In this document: positions 17,305 through 27,212 of the stretch, one piece after another | How positions within the stretch are numbered: position 1 is the stretch's first letter | Layout: every line of letters begins with the position of its first letter | NCBI RefSeq assembly: GCF_000373385.1 | Contig: NZ_KB891316.1 | Coordinates: 124,001-188,000 of the forward strand | Direction of reading: 5' to 3' | DNA from: Thiobacillus thioparus DSM 505 | Lineage (GTDB): Bacteria > Pseudomonadota > Gammaproteobacteria > Burkholderiales > Thiobacillaceae | DNA: 64,000 nucleotides | Position numbers and translations under genes: made by a program | The notes under the pieces: model-generated | The model's database searches: none | What the model saw: the letters and a program-made list of their open reading frames with translations, nothing else | Told to the model about the DNA's origin: nothing

Positions 17305-19696
17305 GCGAACTCAACATGCCTTGCGCATCGGATTTCTGTCTTTCGCTGCCTTCGGCCAGCACTTCGTTGAGGATCTCGCGTGCGCCTTCCTTGTCACCCA
17401 TTTCCACATAGGCACGGGCAAGATCGAGCTTGGTACCGACTTCGTCGAGTTCGAGTTCGTTGTCGCCCGACTCGCCCAGATCGAGATCGAGGCCGCTGAA
17501 ATCGAATTTGCTGTCCGGACCATTATCGTCATTCAGGCCGAGATCCAGCTTCAACGAGTCGTCCTCCTCCGCAGGCAGATCGATATCCGGTAGATCGAAG
17601 TTCAGGCTATGGGTATCCGCCTCGACGTAGCCGGCTGCAGAGGATTCAGCCGCAGGCTCGGACGGCATGTCGAAATTGAGGACATGCCCCGCGGATTCGA
17701 ATTCCAGCGGCATGTTGTCGGCTACCGGCTCTGGCTCGATTTCATGTTCGGCAGCGGGTGCCGATTCGATGGCGGATTCGGCCTTCGCCGGCTCGCCTGC
17801 GAAGGCCACGGCTCCACCGGCGATCGCCGCTGTCGCCGCTACCGTTTCCGCCGCGGCAGAAGGAGCGCTCGACTGCACGCCGCCATACAGCGGGTTGGTC
17901 GGATCGATGCTGCGGCCCATTTCGCAGACTTTGTCCCACAAAGGGCTCGACTTGCTGCCAAGCGCAGCATAGAGCTCGCCGGCAACCGATTCGAATGCTG
18001 AGGTATTGCGGCGCGCAGCGTAGATTTCCAGCAGTTTGACGCGGATTTCGTGACGGTCCGGATTTTTGCTGATGGCTTCCTTGAGGATCTCCTCAGCTTG
18101 GGCATCACGGCCGTACGCCATGTACACCTCGGCTTCGGCGATGGGATCCACATCGTGGGTATCGATGGTGCCCAGACCCGCCTGGCTGAAATCGGTCAGG
18201 AAAGACGTGTCGCCGGTATTAACGCTGCCACCGGATGCGGCACCGATGACCGTGTTCGGGCGCACGTCGCCGCCGCTCATGATGCTGTCTTCAAGGGCGG
18301 CGCTGCCGCCTTTGCGGCGTCCGCCACCCGCCATCATCCACCACAGGATACCGCCCAAGCCCAGCGCGGCTACGCCCCCCCCCCAATACAACGGGTCGGC
18401 GAGCAGAGGGTCGTACCAGTTTTGAGCTGGTTCGGGGCTGGCCGGCGGCGCCTTGACGGTGGGTGCAACTGGTGCCGGAGTAGGCGCAGGCTTGGCCGCC
18501 TGCGGAGCAACCGGGGCCGGGGTTGGGGTCGGAGCAGGAACGGGGGCTGGGGCTTCTTTTTTCGCTTTCTCCTTCATCTCGACCAGCTTCTGCATATCCT
18601 GGATCTGCTTTTCCAGTGTAGCCACGCGCTGCCCCGACTCCTTCAGCGCTTTTTCGCGGGCAGTCGCATCCTCTTCCTGTGCGCGCAGTTTTTCCTGCAG
18701 CGCCCGGGTTTCATCGGCCTTGCCCGCGGTCGTGGCAGGCGGCGCGGCCTTGGACAGCTTCAGGACGTCCTTCGGCGCTTCGGCTGCCGGCTTGGCGTGA
18801 TCTTCCACCTTGGGCGTGACCTTGCCGCTGCTGGCCTGGCCTTGTGTAGCCTTGGCCGCGGGAGCTGCGCTCACGGTTCCGGCCAGTTTCTGCCGATAGG
18901 CACGCCAGTCATCCGCCTGCAGCCTGAGTTCGCGCATTGCATCTTGTTGCGGAATGGCAGCCACTTTGTCGGCGGACGGAACGTCGAGCGTCTTGCCTGC
19001 CCGCAGACGGTTCATGTTGCCGTCGAAAGCCTGGGTATTCTCCCGATAGAGGCCAACCAGGGTCTGCTCCAGACTCACGCCTTCGGGGCGCACGCGGCTG
19101 GCAATGCCGATGAGGGTGTCGCCCCGTTTGACTTTGACATGGTCCGCCGCCGTGGCCTTGGGCGCGGCCTTGCCCGCAGCGGGAGTCGTCGTTTTGGGTG
19201 CTGCCACGGCCGGGGCTGGAGCTGGGGCGGGTTTGGCTGCGGGGCCGTTCGACGGCGCCACGGCCGTCACGGGCGCCACCGTCTGTTTTGCCGCGAGACC
19301 CGGAGGATCGAGCAGCATGGTGTATTCACGCACCAGTCGTCCCGAACCCCAGTTCAGTTCGACCAGCATATCGATGAAGGGGTCGTTCACCGGGCGGCTG
19401 GAACTGACTTTCAGGACGGCCTTGCCGTTCGGCTTTTTCTCGACCGTGAAGCGCAGGGACGACAACACCGGGGCAAATTCGACGTGCGCATCGCGAAACG
19501 CCTGGTCGGAAGCCAGGCTGGCCGACAGGCTGTCGAGTTCGGCCTTGTCTGCCGCGAACAACTCGATTTCGGCCGCAAGCGGCTGGCCGAGCGTAGAGGT
19601 GACCGACAGCTTGCCCAACCCGGCTGCATCCGCCATCAGCGGCACGGCGATCAGGCCGGCAGCCACCAGTTGGGTGGTGAAGCGCTTCAATTTCAT
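17297..19696 (-). CDS. fimV: FimV-type pilus assembly / polar landmark protein
   Basis: 799 aa. Signal peptide; N-terminal FimV domain (LGKLSVTSTLGQPLAAEIEL, VEKKPNGKAVLKVSSSRPVNDPF). A LysM peptidoglycan-binding motif (HVKVKRGDTLIGIASRV...) sits near residues 187-240. A Pro/Ala-rich region with a coiled coil (about 330-375) leads to one membrane segment (about 436-455). The acidic cytoplasmic region has TPR-like helices (AEVYMAYGRDAQAEEILKEA) and the conserved FimV C-terminus (TKLDLARAYVEMGDKEGAREILNEV). FimV organises type IV pilus secretin assembly and polarity. The membrane-segment coding contains a run of ten G. Confidence 0.94.
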   Translation of the reverse strand: MKLKRFTTQLVAAGLIAVPLMADAAGLGKLSVTSTLGQPLAAEIELFAADKAELDSLSASLASDQAFRDAHVEFAPVLSSLRFTVEKKPNGKAVLKVSSSRPVNDPFIDMLVELNWGSGRLVREYTMLLDPPGLAAKQTVAPVTAVAPSNGPAAKPAPAPAPAVAAPKTTTPAAGKAAPKATAADHVKVKRGDTLIGIASRVRPEGVSLEQTLVGLYRENTQAFDGNMNRLRAGKTLDVPSADKVAAIPQQDAMRELRLQADDWRAYRQKLAGTVSAAPAAKATQGQASSGKVTPKVEDHAKPAAEAPKDVLKLSKAAPPATTAGKADETRALQEKLRAQEEDATAREKALKESGQRVATLEKQIQDMQKLVEMKEKAKKEAPAPVPAPTPTPAPVAPQAAKPAPTPAPVAPTVKAPPASPEPAQNWYDPLLADPLYWGGGVAALGLGGILWWMMAGGGRRKGGSAALEDSIMSGGDVRPNTVIGAASGGSVNTGDTSFLTDFSQAGLGTIDTHDVDPIAEAEVYMAYGRDAQAEEILKEAISKNPDRHEIRVKLLEIYAARRNTSAFESVAGELYAALGSKSSPLWDKVCEMGRSIDPTNPLYGGVQSSAPSAAAETVAATAAIAGGAVAFAGEPAKAESAIESAPAAEHEIEPEPVADNMPLEFESAGHVLNFDMPSEPAAESSAAGYVEADTHSLNFDLPDIDLPAEEDDSLKLDLGLNDDNGPDSKFDFSGLDLDLGESGDNELELDEVGTKLDLARAYVEMGDKEGAREILNEVLAEGSERQKSDAQGMLSSLG
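18375..18384 (-). repeat. Ten-base homopolymer (poly-G on coding strand) inside fimV
   Basis: Ten consecutive C on the plus strand are G10 in the fimV reading frame, covering the end of Trp438 and Gly439-Gly441 at the start of the membrane segment. Gain or loss of one base would shift the frame and remove the whole cytoplasmic domain. Confidence 0.9.
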
Positions 19697-19712
19697 CCGT
19701 CTCTCCCTGTTC

Positions 19713-19728
19713 GCCCCGCTAGCGGGGC
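19713..19728. repeat. Perfect 16-bp palindrome upstream of fimV
   Basis: GCCCCGCTAGCGGGGC is its own reverse complement and lies 16 bp upstream of the fimV ATG, in the asd-fimV gap. No T-run follows on either strand, so it is not a standard terminator. It could be an mRNA hairpin near the fimV ribosome site or an operator. Confidence 0.5.
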
Positions 19729-19826
19729 TGTTGAATCCTTGACGTCACTATTGACGGCTCGTCAGGCGCAATCTTTAGTGCAACAATCGCACCAGTCTTG
19801 AACCTGCCGCCCTCAACCCCATTCGG

Positions 19827-20939
19827 TCAGGCTTCCAGCAGGATGCGCAGCATGCGGCGCAGCGGTTCGGCTGCCCCCCATAGCAGTTGGTCGCCGACGG
19901 TAAACGCGGTCAGGTATTCCGGCCCCATGTTGAGCTTGCGCATGCGGCCGATCGGCACGGTCAGCGTACCGGTCACTGCGGCCGGGGTCAGTTCGCGCAT
20001 GCTGAGTTCACGGTCGTTCGGTACCACCTTCACCCACTGGTTGTGGGCGGCGATCAGGCTGTGAATGTCGGCCAGCGGGACATCTCTTGTCATTTTGATG
20101 GTGAGCGCCTGCGAGTGGCAGCGCATCGCGCCGACGCGCACGCACAGGCCGTCGATCGGAATCGGTTTGTCGCTGCGGCGCATGATCTTGTTGGCCTCGA
20201 CCTGCGCCTTCCATTCCTCCTTGGACTGGCCGGACTCGAGCGCGACGTCGATCCACGGGATCAGGTTGCCGGCCAGCGGCACCGGCCAGGCGTCGACCGG
20301 GTAGCGGTCGGAACGGATAAAATCCGCCACCTTGCGGTCGATTTCGAGGATGGCGGAAGCCGGGTCGGCGATCAGGTCCTTCACTTCGGCATACACTGCG
20401 CCCATCTGGGCGATCAGTTCGCGCATGTTGCGCGCGCCAGCGCCGGAGGCGGCCTGATAGGTCATCGGCGACACCCATTCGACCAGGCCGGCATCAAATA
20501 GCCCGCCCATTGCCATCAGCATCAGCGACACCGTGCAATTACCGCCGACATAGGTCTTGACGCCATTGGCGATGCCGTCCTGTATGACATTCTTGTTGAC
20601 CGGGTCGAGGATGATGATGGCCTCGTCCTTCATCCTCAGCGTCGAGGCGGCGTCGATCCAGTAGCCATTCCAGCCCGCCGCACGCAGCTGCGGATAGACT
20701 TCCTTGGTGTAGTCGCCGCCCTGGCAGGTGATGATGGTATCGCAGGCCTTCAGTTCATCGATGCTGCCGGCATCCTTCAGCGGCGGCACGTCACGGCCGA
20801 TGTCGGGTCCTTTGCCGCCGACGTTCGAGGTGGTGAAGAACACCGGTTCGATGTGATCGAAGTCGCGCTCTTCCTTCATGCGCCCCATCAGCACGGAACC
20901 CACCATGCCGCGCCAGCCGACCAGTCCTACTTTCATCAT
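19827..20939 (-). CDS. asd: Aspartate-semialdehyde dehydrogenase
   Basis: 370 aa, the long proteobacterial type. NADP-binding start [18 protein letters not shown]; the catalytic Cys in [17 protein letters not shown]; the active-site stretch [20 protein letters not shown]; and [15 protein letters not shown] (catalytic His). It reduces aspartyl phosphate to aspartate semialdehyde for Lys, Thr, Met and diaminopimelate synthesis. leuB is 55 bp upstream and fimV about 130 bp downstream on the same strand. Confidence 0.98.
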   Translation of the reverse strand: MMKVGLVGWRGMVGSVLMGRMKEERDFDHIEPVFFTTSNVGGKGPDIGRDVPPLKDAGSIDELKACDTIITCQGGDYTKEVYPQLRAAGWNGYWIDAASTLRMKDEAIIILDPVNKNVIQDGIANGVKTYVGGNCTVSLMLMAMGGLFDAGLVEWVSPMTYQAASGAGARNMRELIAQMGAVYAEVKDLIADPASAILEIDRKVADFIRSDRYPVDAWPVPLAGNLIPWIDVALESGQSKEEWKAQVEANKIMRRSDKPIPIDGLCVRVGAMRCHSQALTIKMTRDVPLADIHSLIAAHNQWVKVVPNDRELSMRELTPAAVTGTLTVPIGRMRKLNMGPEYLTAFTVGDQLLWGAAEPLRRMLRILLEA

Positions 20940-20994
20940 GTTCGTCTCCAGATAATCGGTCCGCGCATGCCTCGCAGGCCGTGCGCGGGAAAAA

Positions 20995-22056
20995 TCACAG
21001 CGCCTTCACCACCGCGTCGCCCATCGCGCTGCACGACACTTTCTGCGTACCCTCAGTCCAAATGTCGCCGGTACGCAGACCCTGCGCGATCACCTTCTTC
21101 ACCGCATTCTCGATGCGGTCGGCGGTCGCCAAGTCGGCGAAGGTGTAGCGATACATCATCGCCACCGACAGAATGGTCGCCAGCGGATTCGCCAGGTTCT
21201 TGCCGGCGATGTCGGGCGCCGAGCCGTGGATCGGCTCGTACATGCCCTTGTTGTGCTCGTCGAGCGAGGCCGATGGCAGCATGCCGATCGAGCCGGACAG
21301 CATTGACGCGGCATCGGACAGGATGTCGCCGAAGATGTTGCCGGTGACGATCGTGTCGAACTGCTTGGGCGCGCGGATCAGCTGCATCGCCGCGTTGTCG
21401 ACGTACATGTGGGAAAGCGCGACCTCGGGATAGTCCTTCGACACCTCTATCATCACTTCCTTCCACAGCTCGGAGCATTCCAGCACGTTGGCCTTCTCGA
21501 CCGAACACAGCTTCCTGCCGCGCTTCATCGCGATGCCGAAGGCGACGTGCGCGACACGGCGCACCTCGGACTCGGAATACAGCATCGTGTTGAAGCCGAC
21601 GCGCTCGCCATTCCGCACCTCGATACCACGTGGCTGACCGAAGTACACGTCGCCGGTCAACTCACGCACGATCATGAGATCGAGACCGGACACCACCTCG
21701 GGCTTCAGCGAGGACGCACCCGCCAGTTCGGGATACAGCAGCGCCGGCCGCAGGTTGGCGAACAGGTTGAGCTCCTTGCGGATGCGCAGGAGGCCGCGCT
21801 CGGGGCGCAACGGACGATCCAGCGTGTCGTATTGCGGGCCGCCGACAGCGCCGAGCAGCACCGTATCGGCCTCCCGCGCGAGTTTCAGCGTCGCCTCAGG
21901 CAGCGGATCGCCCGCCGCGTCGTAGCCCGCGCCGCCGATGGGCGCGGTCTCCATTTCGATTTTCGCGCCGTCGGCACGCAGGACTTCCAGCAGCTTCACC
22001 GCCTGCGCGACGATTTCCGGACCGATGCCGTCACCCGGCAAGACTGCAATCTTCAT
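20995..22056 (-). CDS. leuB: 3-isopropylmalate dehydrogenase
   Basis: 353 aa. Start [20 protein letters not shown]; substrate-binding arginines in [27 protein letters not shown]; metal-binding aspartates around [13 protein letters not shown] and [14 protein letters not shown]-binding [13 protein letters not shown]. It oxidises 3-isopropylmalate in leucine synthesis. The start overlaps the leuD stop as ATGA. Confidence 0.98.
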   Translation of the reverse strand: MKIAVLPGDGIGPEIVAQAVKLLEVLRADGAKIEMETAPIGGAGYDAAGDPLPEATLKLAREADTVLLGAVGGPQYDTLDRPLRPERGLLRIRKELNLFANLRPALLYPELAGASSLKPEVVSGLDLMIVRELTGDVYFGQPRGIEVRNGERVGFNTMLYSESEVRRVAHVAFGIAMKRGRKLCSVEKANVLECSELWKEVMIEVSKDYPEVALSHMYVDNAAMQLIRAPKQFDTIVTGNIFGDILSDAASMLSGSIGMLPSASLDEHNKGMYEPIHGSAPDIAGKNLANPLATILSVAMMYRYTFADLATADRIENAVKKVIAQGLRTGDIWTEGTQKVSCSAMGDAVVKAL

Positions 22057-22703
22057 TGTTGTGATCCACTAAATAACCAGGGGGCTTCCTGCTTGCGCCG
22101 TTCTTCGTATGCCTTGATCTTGTCGGCCTGCAACAGGGTGAGGCCGATGTCGTCGAGCCCGTTCAACAGACGGTGCTTACGCCCCGCATCCACATCGAAC
22201 CGGATGCTTTCACCCGTTGGCGTGGTCACCGTCTGCTTGTCCAGATCCACTGTCAGGGCGTACCCCTCATTCGCTTCGCATTCGCGGAACAGTCGGTCTA
22301 CCACCGCAGCGTCAAGCACAATCGGCAAGATGCCGTTCTTGAAGCAGTTGTTGTAGAAGATGTCGGCGAAGCTCGGCGCGATGATGGCAAGGACGCCATA
22401 GTCCTCCAGCGCCCATGGCGCGTGCTCTCGGCTCGAACCGCAGCCGAAATTGTCGCGTGTCAGCAGCACCGATGCGCCCTGATAGCGCGGCTGATTCAGC
22501 ACAAAATCCGGATTCAGCGGACGGTCGTGATTCGACTTGCCCGGTTCGCCGTGGTCGAGATAGCGCCATTCGTCGAACAGATTCGGGCCGAAGCCGGCGC
22601 GCTTGATCGATTTCAGGAACTGCTTGGGGATGATCGCATCGGTGTCGACGTTGGCACGATCCAGGGGCACGACCAATCCATCCAACACTGAGAACTTACG
22701 CAT
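22053..22703 (-). CDS. leuD: 3-isopropylmalate dehydratase small subunit
   Basis: 216 aa from ATG 22703 ([30 protein letters not shown]). It has [29 protein letters not shown] and [16 protein letters not shown]. It forms the swivelling domain of isopropylmalate isomerase with LeuC. The start shares one base with the stop of the small repeat protein upstream (TGATG), so translation is likely coupled. A start farther upstream is possible but would overlap that gene. Confidence 0.97.
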   Translation of the reverse strand: MRKFSVLDGLVVPLDRANVDTDAIIPKQFLKSIKRAGFGPNLFDEWRYLDHGEPGKSNHDRPLNPDFVLNQPRYQGASVLLTRDNFGCGSSREHAPWALEDYGVLAIIAPSFADIFYNNCFKNGILPIVLDAAVVDRLFRECEANEGYALTVDLDKQTVTTPTGESIRFDVDAGRKHRLLNGLDDIGLTLLQADKIKAYEERRKQEAPWLFSGSQQ

Positions 22704-22969
22704 CACTTGCTCACCTTCTCCAGTTTTTCGCCGCCTTTTTGCATCTTCTCGCCGACCCACTCGCCCGCCTTCTTGACGCCGTGCTCCGTCGCTTCAACGC
22801 CTTTCTTGATGCCACGTTCCGTTGCTTCCGCACCTTTCTTGATGCCGCGCTCCGTCGCTTCCGCGCCCTTCTTCACGGCGTCGCCCGTCTTTTGGACAAC
22901 GCTTTTCTCTTCCGCCCATGCGCCTTGCGCCATCGCCAGCAACACCAACAACCCGAAGATTTTCTTCAT
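22703..22969 (-). CDS. Small exported 11-residue-repeat protein between leuC and leuD
   Basis: 88 aa. A signal peptide ([19 protein letters not shown]) is followed by six in-register 11-residue units from residue 22 to 87. Three are nearly identical: [11 protein letters not shown] at 33-43 and 44-54, [11 protein letters not shown] at 55-65; units 66-76 and 77-87 are diverged. The pattern predicts a long amphipathic 11/3 helix with basic flanks. An entericidin-like small gene is often found here in betaproteobacterial leu operons, but this protein has no lipobox Cys and is longer. Its stop overlaps leuD by one base. Function unknown; membrane-surface or envelope binding is an inference. Confidence 0.85.
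   Translation of the reverse strand: MKKIFGLLVLLAMAQGAWAEEKSVVQKTGDAVKKGAEATERGIKKGAEATERGIKKGVEATEHGVKKAGEWVGEKMQKGGEKLEKVSK
22709..22906 (-). repeat. 33-bp tandem repeats coding 11-residue units
   Basis: Six 33-bp units in frame. The three best (22775-22873) differ by only a few, mainly synonymous, bases, so they are recent duplications kept under protein-level selection. The outer units have diverged. Confidence 0.85.
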
Positions 22970-22972
22970 CTT

Positions 22973-24391
22973 TCACTCCTTGCGGACATCGACGAAATGG
23001 CCGGCACACGCAGCAGCAGCCGCCATCGCCGGACTGACCAGATGCGTCCTGCCGCCCTGCCCCTGCCGTCCCTCGAAATTGCGGTTGGAAGTGGAGGCGC
23101 AACGCTCGCCCGGCTCCAGGCGGTCGGCGTTCATTGCCAGGCACATCGAGCAGCCGGGTTCGCGCCATTCGAAGCCGGCCTCGATAAAAATCCTGTCGAG
23201 GCCTTCGGCCTCGGCCTGCTGTTTGACCAGGCCGGAACCGGGCACCACCATCGCCAGCTTGACGTTGGGCGCGACCTTGCGACCCTTCGCCACGCTGGCG
23301 GCCTCGCGCAGATCCTCGATGCGGGAATTGGTACACGAGCCGATGAACACCTTGTCGACCGGAATTTCGGCGATCGGCGTGCCGGCCTGCAGGCCCATGT
23401 ATTCCAGGGCGCGCGTCCAGTCGTGGCGCTTGACCTCGCTCGACGCGTCGGCCGGGTTGGGTACGCAGCCGCCGATGGTCGCCACCATTTCGGGCGAGGT
23501 ACCCCAGGTGACCTGCGGTTCGATCTTCGCGGCATCGAGTTCGACCACGCGGTCGAACTCGGCGTCGGCATCCGAGTGCAGCGTGTTCCACCACGCCACC
23601 GCCTGGTCCCATGCGTCGCCCTTCGGCGCGTACGGACGGCCCTCGACGTAATCGATGGTGGCCTGGTCGACCGCCACCATGCCGGCGCGCGCGCCGGCCT
23701 CGATCGCCATGTTGCACAGGGTCATGCGCCCTTCCATGGTAAGGGCCCGGATCGCCGAGCCGCCGAATTCAAGCGCGTAGCCGGTGCCGCCGGCGGTGCC
23801 GATCTCGCCGATGACCGCGAGCGCGATGTCCTTCGCGGTCACGCCGTGGCCCAACTGGCCTTCCACCTTCACCAGCATGGTCTTCGAAGGTTTCTGCCAC
23901 AGGCATTGCGTCGCCAGCACATGCTCGACTTCGGACGTGCCGATGCCGAACGCCAGTGCACCGAAGGCGCCGTGGGTTGACGTGTGCGAGTCGCCGCAGA
24001 CCACGGTCATCCCGGGCAGGGTCAGTCCTTCCTCGGGGCCGATGACGTGGACGATGCCCTGGCGGATGTCGTCCATCTTGAATTCGGTGATGCCGAACTC
24101 GGCGCAGTTGGCGTCGAGCGTTTCAACCTGCAGGCGCGAAACGGGATCGGCGATGCCCTGCGATCGGTCGGTCGTCGGCACGTTGTGGTCCGGCACGGCA
24201 ATCGCCGCATCCGCGCGGCGGGGCGTGCGGTGGGCGAGCTTCAGCCCTTCGAAGGCCTGCGGGCTGGTGACTTCATGCACCAGATGACGATCGATATACA
24301 GCAGGGTGGTGCCATCGGGTTCGACATGAACCACGTGGGCGTCCCACAGTTTCTTGAACAAGGTTTCACCGGGCATGCGGAATAAGGCCAT
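22973..24391 (-). CDS. leuC: 3-isopropylmalate dehydratase large subunit
   Basis: 472 aa. [12 protein letters not shown] near the start, then [32 protein letters not shown]. The [4Fe-4S] ligands lie in [12 protein letters not shown] and [28 protein letters not shown] is the substrate-binding segment. It isomerises 2- and 3-isopropylmalate with LeuD. The N-terminus is uncertain: ATG 24391 ([12 protein letters not shown]) or ATG 24376 (MPGETLF); neither has a clear ribosome site. The MFS gene ends 24 bp upstream. Confidence 0.97.
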   Translation of the reverse strand: MALFRMPGETLFKKLWDAHVVHVEPDGTTLLYIDRHLVHEVTSPQAFEGLKLAHRTPRRADAAIAVPDHNVPTTDRSQGIADPVSRLQVETLDANCAEFGITEFKMDDIRQGIVHVIGPEEGLTLPGMTVVCGDSHTSTHGAFGALAFGIGTSEVEHVLATQCLWQKPSKTMLVKVEGQLGHGVTAKDIALAVIGEIGTAGGTGYALEFGGSAIRALTMEGRMTLCNMAIEAGARAGMVAVDQATIDYVEGRPYAPKGDAWDQAVAWWNTLHSDADAEFDRVVELDAAKIEPQVTWGTSPEMVATIGGCVPNPADASSEVKRHDWTRALEYMGLQAGTPIAEIPVDKVFIGSCTNSRIEDLREAASVAKGRKVAPNVKLAMVVPGSGLVKQQAEAEGLDRIFIEAGFEWREPGCSMCLAMNADRLEPGERCASTSNRNFEGRQGQGGRTHLVSPAMAAAAACAGHFVDVRKE

Positions 24392-24415
24392 ACAGCGCGT
24401 AAAACGCTGATTATT

Positions 24416-25579
24416 TCATAGCTTAGGGGCCGCTGGCACGGGTTTTGTTCCGCCCCAGGCCGCATAGACCACCCAGGCCAGCGCCGCGCTGGCGGCAGCG
24501 AGGGTAAAGGTCCAGGCCGACCCCAGCGATTCCCAGGTCAGGCCGCTGGCCAAGCCGCCGATCGTGCCGCCGATGCCATAGGACAGGCTGGTGTAGAGCG
24601 CCTGGCCTCGCGCCTGGTGACGGCCACGGAAATGCTGGTGAACCAGCGCCACGGCGGAGGCATGGAAGGTGCCGAAGGTGAAGGCATGCAGCGTCTGGGC
24701 ACCCCACACAAGCCAGGCCGATTCCACGCCCCAGGCGATCAGCAGGAAGCGCAGCACCGCCAGTGCGAAGCTTGCCAGGATCAGCCGACGCGGCGTCACC
24801 CGCGCAAAAACGCGCGGAATGACCAGGAAAATGCCGATTTCGCACAGCACACCCAGCGCCCACAACCAGCCCACGGTGGACTTATCGTAGCCGTGGTCGA
24901 CCAGATAGATCGAATAGAAGGTGTAGTAAGGGCCGTGCGTCACCGCCATCAACATGCAGGCAGCCAGCAGCGACGCCACATCGGGACGCTTGACGACATC
25001 CCACACCGAGTGATGGTCGGTGGCGTGCGGCAGGATATCGGCCTCAGGAATGACCCGCGCGAACGCCAGGATGCCCAGCATCACCGCCAGCACCGCCCAC
25101 GGCAGCCAGCCGATCGCCACATGATCGAAGGCGTAGCCCAGGCCCACCACCATCAGAATGAAGCCGACCGACCCCCACAGGCGGATGCGACCGTAGGTAT
25201 CGGTGCGCTCGCCCAGATGCGACAGGGTCATCGCCTCGACAAGCGGCAGCGACGCGCTCCAGAAAAAGCTCAGCGCGGCCATCACCGCGAACATCCACCA
25301 GAAACTGCTGCCGAGAAATACGCCGCCGAACACCAGCACACTACCAAGCGCCGCGATCTGCACGATCGTCGTCCGGCGCCCGGTACGGTCGGCGATATGC
25401 CCCCAGATGTTGGGCGCAAAGATCCGCATCACCTGCAGCAGCGACATCAGCACGCCGATCTCGAAGGCATTGAACGCCAGCGAGCGCAGATAGAGCCCCC
25501 AGAACGGCGACATGGCGCCGACGAAGGCGAAATAAAAGAAGTAGAAACCGGACAGGCGCCAGTAAGGGAGATTGGGCAT
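24416..25579 (-). CDS. Major facilitator superfamily transporter, HcaT-like
   Basis: 387 aa from ATG 25579 (MPNLPYWRLSGFYFFYFAFVG). About twelve membrane segments. The pattern PFWGLYLRSLAFNAFEIGVLMS, then WGHIADRTGRR (the MFS loop 2-3 motif), YGRIRLWGSVGFI and TFGTFHASAVALVHQHF(R)GRHQARGQ(A)LYTSLSYG(I)GG matches the MFS_1-like/HcaT (phenylpropionate permease-like) group common in betaproteobacteria. The substrate is unknown. It sits directly upstream of leuC on the same strand. Confidence 0.88.
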   Translation of the reverse strand: MPNLPYWRLSGFYFFYFAFVGAMSPFWGLYLRSLAFNAFEIGVLMSLLQVMRIFAPNIWGHIADRTGRRTTIVQIAALGSVLVFGGVFLGSSFWWMFAVMAALSFFWSASLPLVEAMTLSHLGERTDTYGRIRLWGSVGFILMVVGLGYAFDHVAIGWLPWAVLAVMLGILAFARVIPEADILPHATDHHSVWDVVKRPDVASLLAACMLMAVTHGPYYTFYSIYLVDHGYDKSTVGWLWALGVLCEIGIFLVIPRVFARVTPRRLILASFALAVLRFLLIAWGVESAWLVWGAQTLHAFTFGTFHASAVALVHQHFRGRHQARGQALYTSLSYGIGGTIGGLASGLTWESLGSAWTFTLAAASAALAWVVYAAWGGTKPVPAAPKL

Positions 25580-25740
25580 GAACTCTAACTGCCGCGGACG
25601 CGGCCAAAATGCAGCGCGCATTATGCGGCCACGGCCAGACGGTCGGAAGCTTAAAGCACACGCTTTCAATACATACCCTGGTATTGAAAGCGTGATCGGG
25701 CACGGTGCGACGATCCGGTACTCGCCCCGTGCCGGAAAAC

Positions 25741-25941
25741 TTATTTCAGGATGAAAGTCAGCTTCATCCTGACGCCGTAAGTGACGATCTTGCCTTTCTT
25801 CACTTTCACGCTTTGGTCCATGATCCAGGCGCCGGTGATGTTTTCCAGCGATTCGGCCGCCTTGGCTACCCCCTGCTTGATCGCGTCTTCGAACCCTTTC
25901 TCGGAACTCGCCGAGATTTCGATGGTTTTTGCAATGCTCAT
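25741..25941 (-). CDS. Dodecin flavin-binding protein
   Basis: 66 aa from ATG 25941 (MSIAKTIEISASSEKGFEDAIKQG). The sequence VAKAAESLENITGAWIMDQSVKVKKGKIVTYGVRMKLTFIL fits dodecin: the Trp that stacks on flavin is in GAWI and the usual Q in DQSV follows. Dodecins assemble into 12-mers that store or buffer flavins. Near it is a flavin-reductase-family gene at 26022 on the same strand, which may use the same cofactor. Confidence 0.92.
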   Translation of the reverse strand: MSIAKTIEISASSEKGFEDAIKQGVAKAAESLENITGAWIMDQSVKVKKGKIVTYGVRMKLTFILK

Positions 25942-26021
25942 GACCGTCCCCTTCCGCTTCGACAAGCTGAATGTGACTTCAGCCTATCAACTTGCCGCAG
26001 GATTCCAACTGCAAAATCGGC

Positions 26022-26558
26022 CTATTTCATCGCCGAACGCAGCCTGATCGTCTCGCCGGCTATCGCAAACACCCCGTTGCCCCGATGGTGCAAGGTCTGC
26101 GGGTTCTTGACAGCGGTGTCGACCCAGGCCCGCACCACTTCGAGAACGAAGAAATTGTAACGATTCACAAGCCGTGTGTCGGCCACCCGGCATTCGAGGT
26201 TGGCATAGCATTCGGCGATCAACGGTGCCTTCACTTCGGAAGCCTCGACCGCAGTCAGGCCGAATCGGGCGAACTTGTCGACTGTCTCGCCGGAGCAGTT
26301 GCCGACGCCCACCACCTGTTTCGCCAGATCCTGTGTCGGAATGTTGATCGCACATTCCTTCGTCGTCCGAAGCGCGTCGAACGAGGCATTACGCCCGCTG
26401 ATCACGCAGCCAATCAACGGCGGCTCGAATTCCATCATGGTGTGCCATGACATCGTCATGATGTTGGGCCTCCCTTTGCGGCGAGTCGTCACCAGAACCA
26501 CCGGCCCCGGTTCCAGCAGGCCGTAGACCTTGGACAATGGATAGGATCGTTTTGACAT
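26022..26558 (-). CDS. Flavin reductase family protein (FMN-binding split barrel)
   Basis: 178 aa. The beginning LEPGPVVLVTTRRKGRPNIMTMSWH, then FEPPLIGCVIS, CAINIPT, DKFARFGLTAVEA and ECYANLECRV is the standard layout of FMN-binding split-barrel flavin reductases. Members use NAD(P)H to reduce flavins or act on small molecules; the substrate cannot be read here. It is oriented toward the dodecin gene, about 80 bp away. Divergent from the small exported protein at 26733. Confidence 0.9.
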   Translation of the reverse strand: MSKRSYPLSKVYGLLEPGPVVLVTTRRKGRPNIMTMSWHTMMEFEPPLIGCVISGRNASFDALRTTKECAINIPTQDLAKQVVGVGNCSGETVDKFARFGLTAVEASEVKAPLIAECYANLECRVADTRLVNRYNFFVLEVVRAWVDTAVKNPQTLHHRGNGVFAIAGETIRLRSAMK

Positions 26559-26732
26559 GATGGACGCCTCATGGAAACCTGACCTTTTCAGCGTAGCCCG
26601 TCTGGCCCCCTGTCACAAACTGCCACGTTCTGGAACGGCCGGGACACAGACCGGCCACACAGCCTCCCTACCATGCACATACCGCATGCACTCACCTGCA
26701 TCCGGATATTTCAATCTCGATAGGAGTGACTC

Positions 26733-27011
26733 ATGAAGCACATCGCACACGCCCTGGTTTTCGGCTCCCTTGCCGCCCTGTTCTCGGTTTCGGCGCTGGC
26801 CGACCACAACAGCCCCATGGGCGCAGGTTGGGCCAACATGCCGAATGACATCCACAACACGCAGATCGAAGACGACCTCAGCGGCGCCGAGTTCAGCGAC
26901 TTCGTGCGCCAAGGCGCCGGTGCCGATACGGTGAACCGCTATCTGGATACGTCTACCCTGCAGTCGGGCGCGGGCAGTAGCGCCACCGCAAGCGGAGGCG
27001 GCCGTCGCTGA
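26733..27011 (+). CDS. Small exported hypothetical protein
   Basis: 92 aa with a signal peptide (MKHIAHALVFGSLAALFSVSALA). The mature part is acidic (NDIHNTQIEDDLSGAEFSDFVRQGAGADTVNRYLD) and ends in a Gly/Ser-rich tail. Good ribosome site (ATAGGAGTGACTC) and a strong terminator after the stop, so it is a single-gene unit. Family not recognised. Confidence 0.82.
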   Translation: MKHIAHALVFGSLAALFSVSALADHNSPMGAGWANMPNDIHNTQIEDDLSGAEFSDFVRQGAGADTVNRYLDTSTLQSGAGSSATASGGGRR

Positions 27012-27050
27012 CCGGACCGGCGCGCGAATCACTGCCGCCTGCCAACGAGA

Positions 27051-27076
27051 CCGTGCCCCGAAGGGCACGGTTTTTT
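27051..27076 (+). terminator. Rho-independent terminator
   Basis: Stem CCGTGCCC (27051-27058) with GGGCACGG (27063-27070), tetraloop CGAA, followed by six T. It closes the transcript of the small exported protein. Confidence 0.92.
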
Positions 27077-27212
27077 GACATATCGAGGGCGTGCCAGCCC
27101 GATTACCTCGGGCATTCTCATGCGAAGCCACCCGGCCGAAATGCGCCTTGTATCCAAAGGAGGCCTGTCCTACTTTTAAAGGACATCCTGCAAGCCCCCG
27201 AAGGAGAAGACC

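Noticed and set aside
27157-27163. Perfect ribosome-site-like AAGGAGG upstream of the DsrC-like gene
   Set aside because: No start codon at useful distance opens a real frame; the gene has its own site at GAAGGAG farther down.
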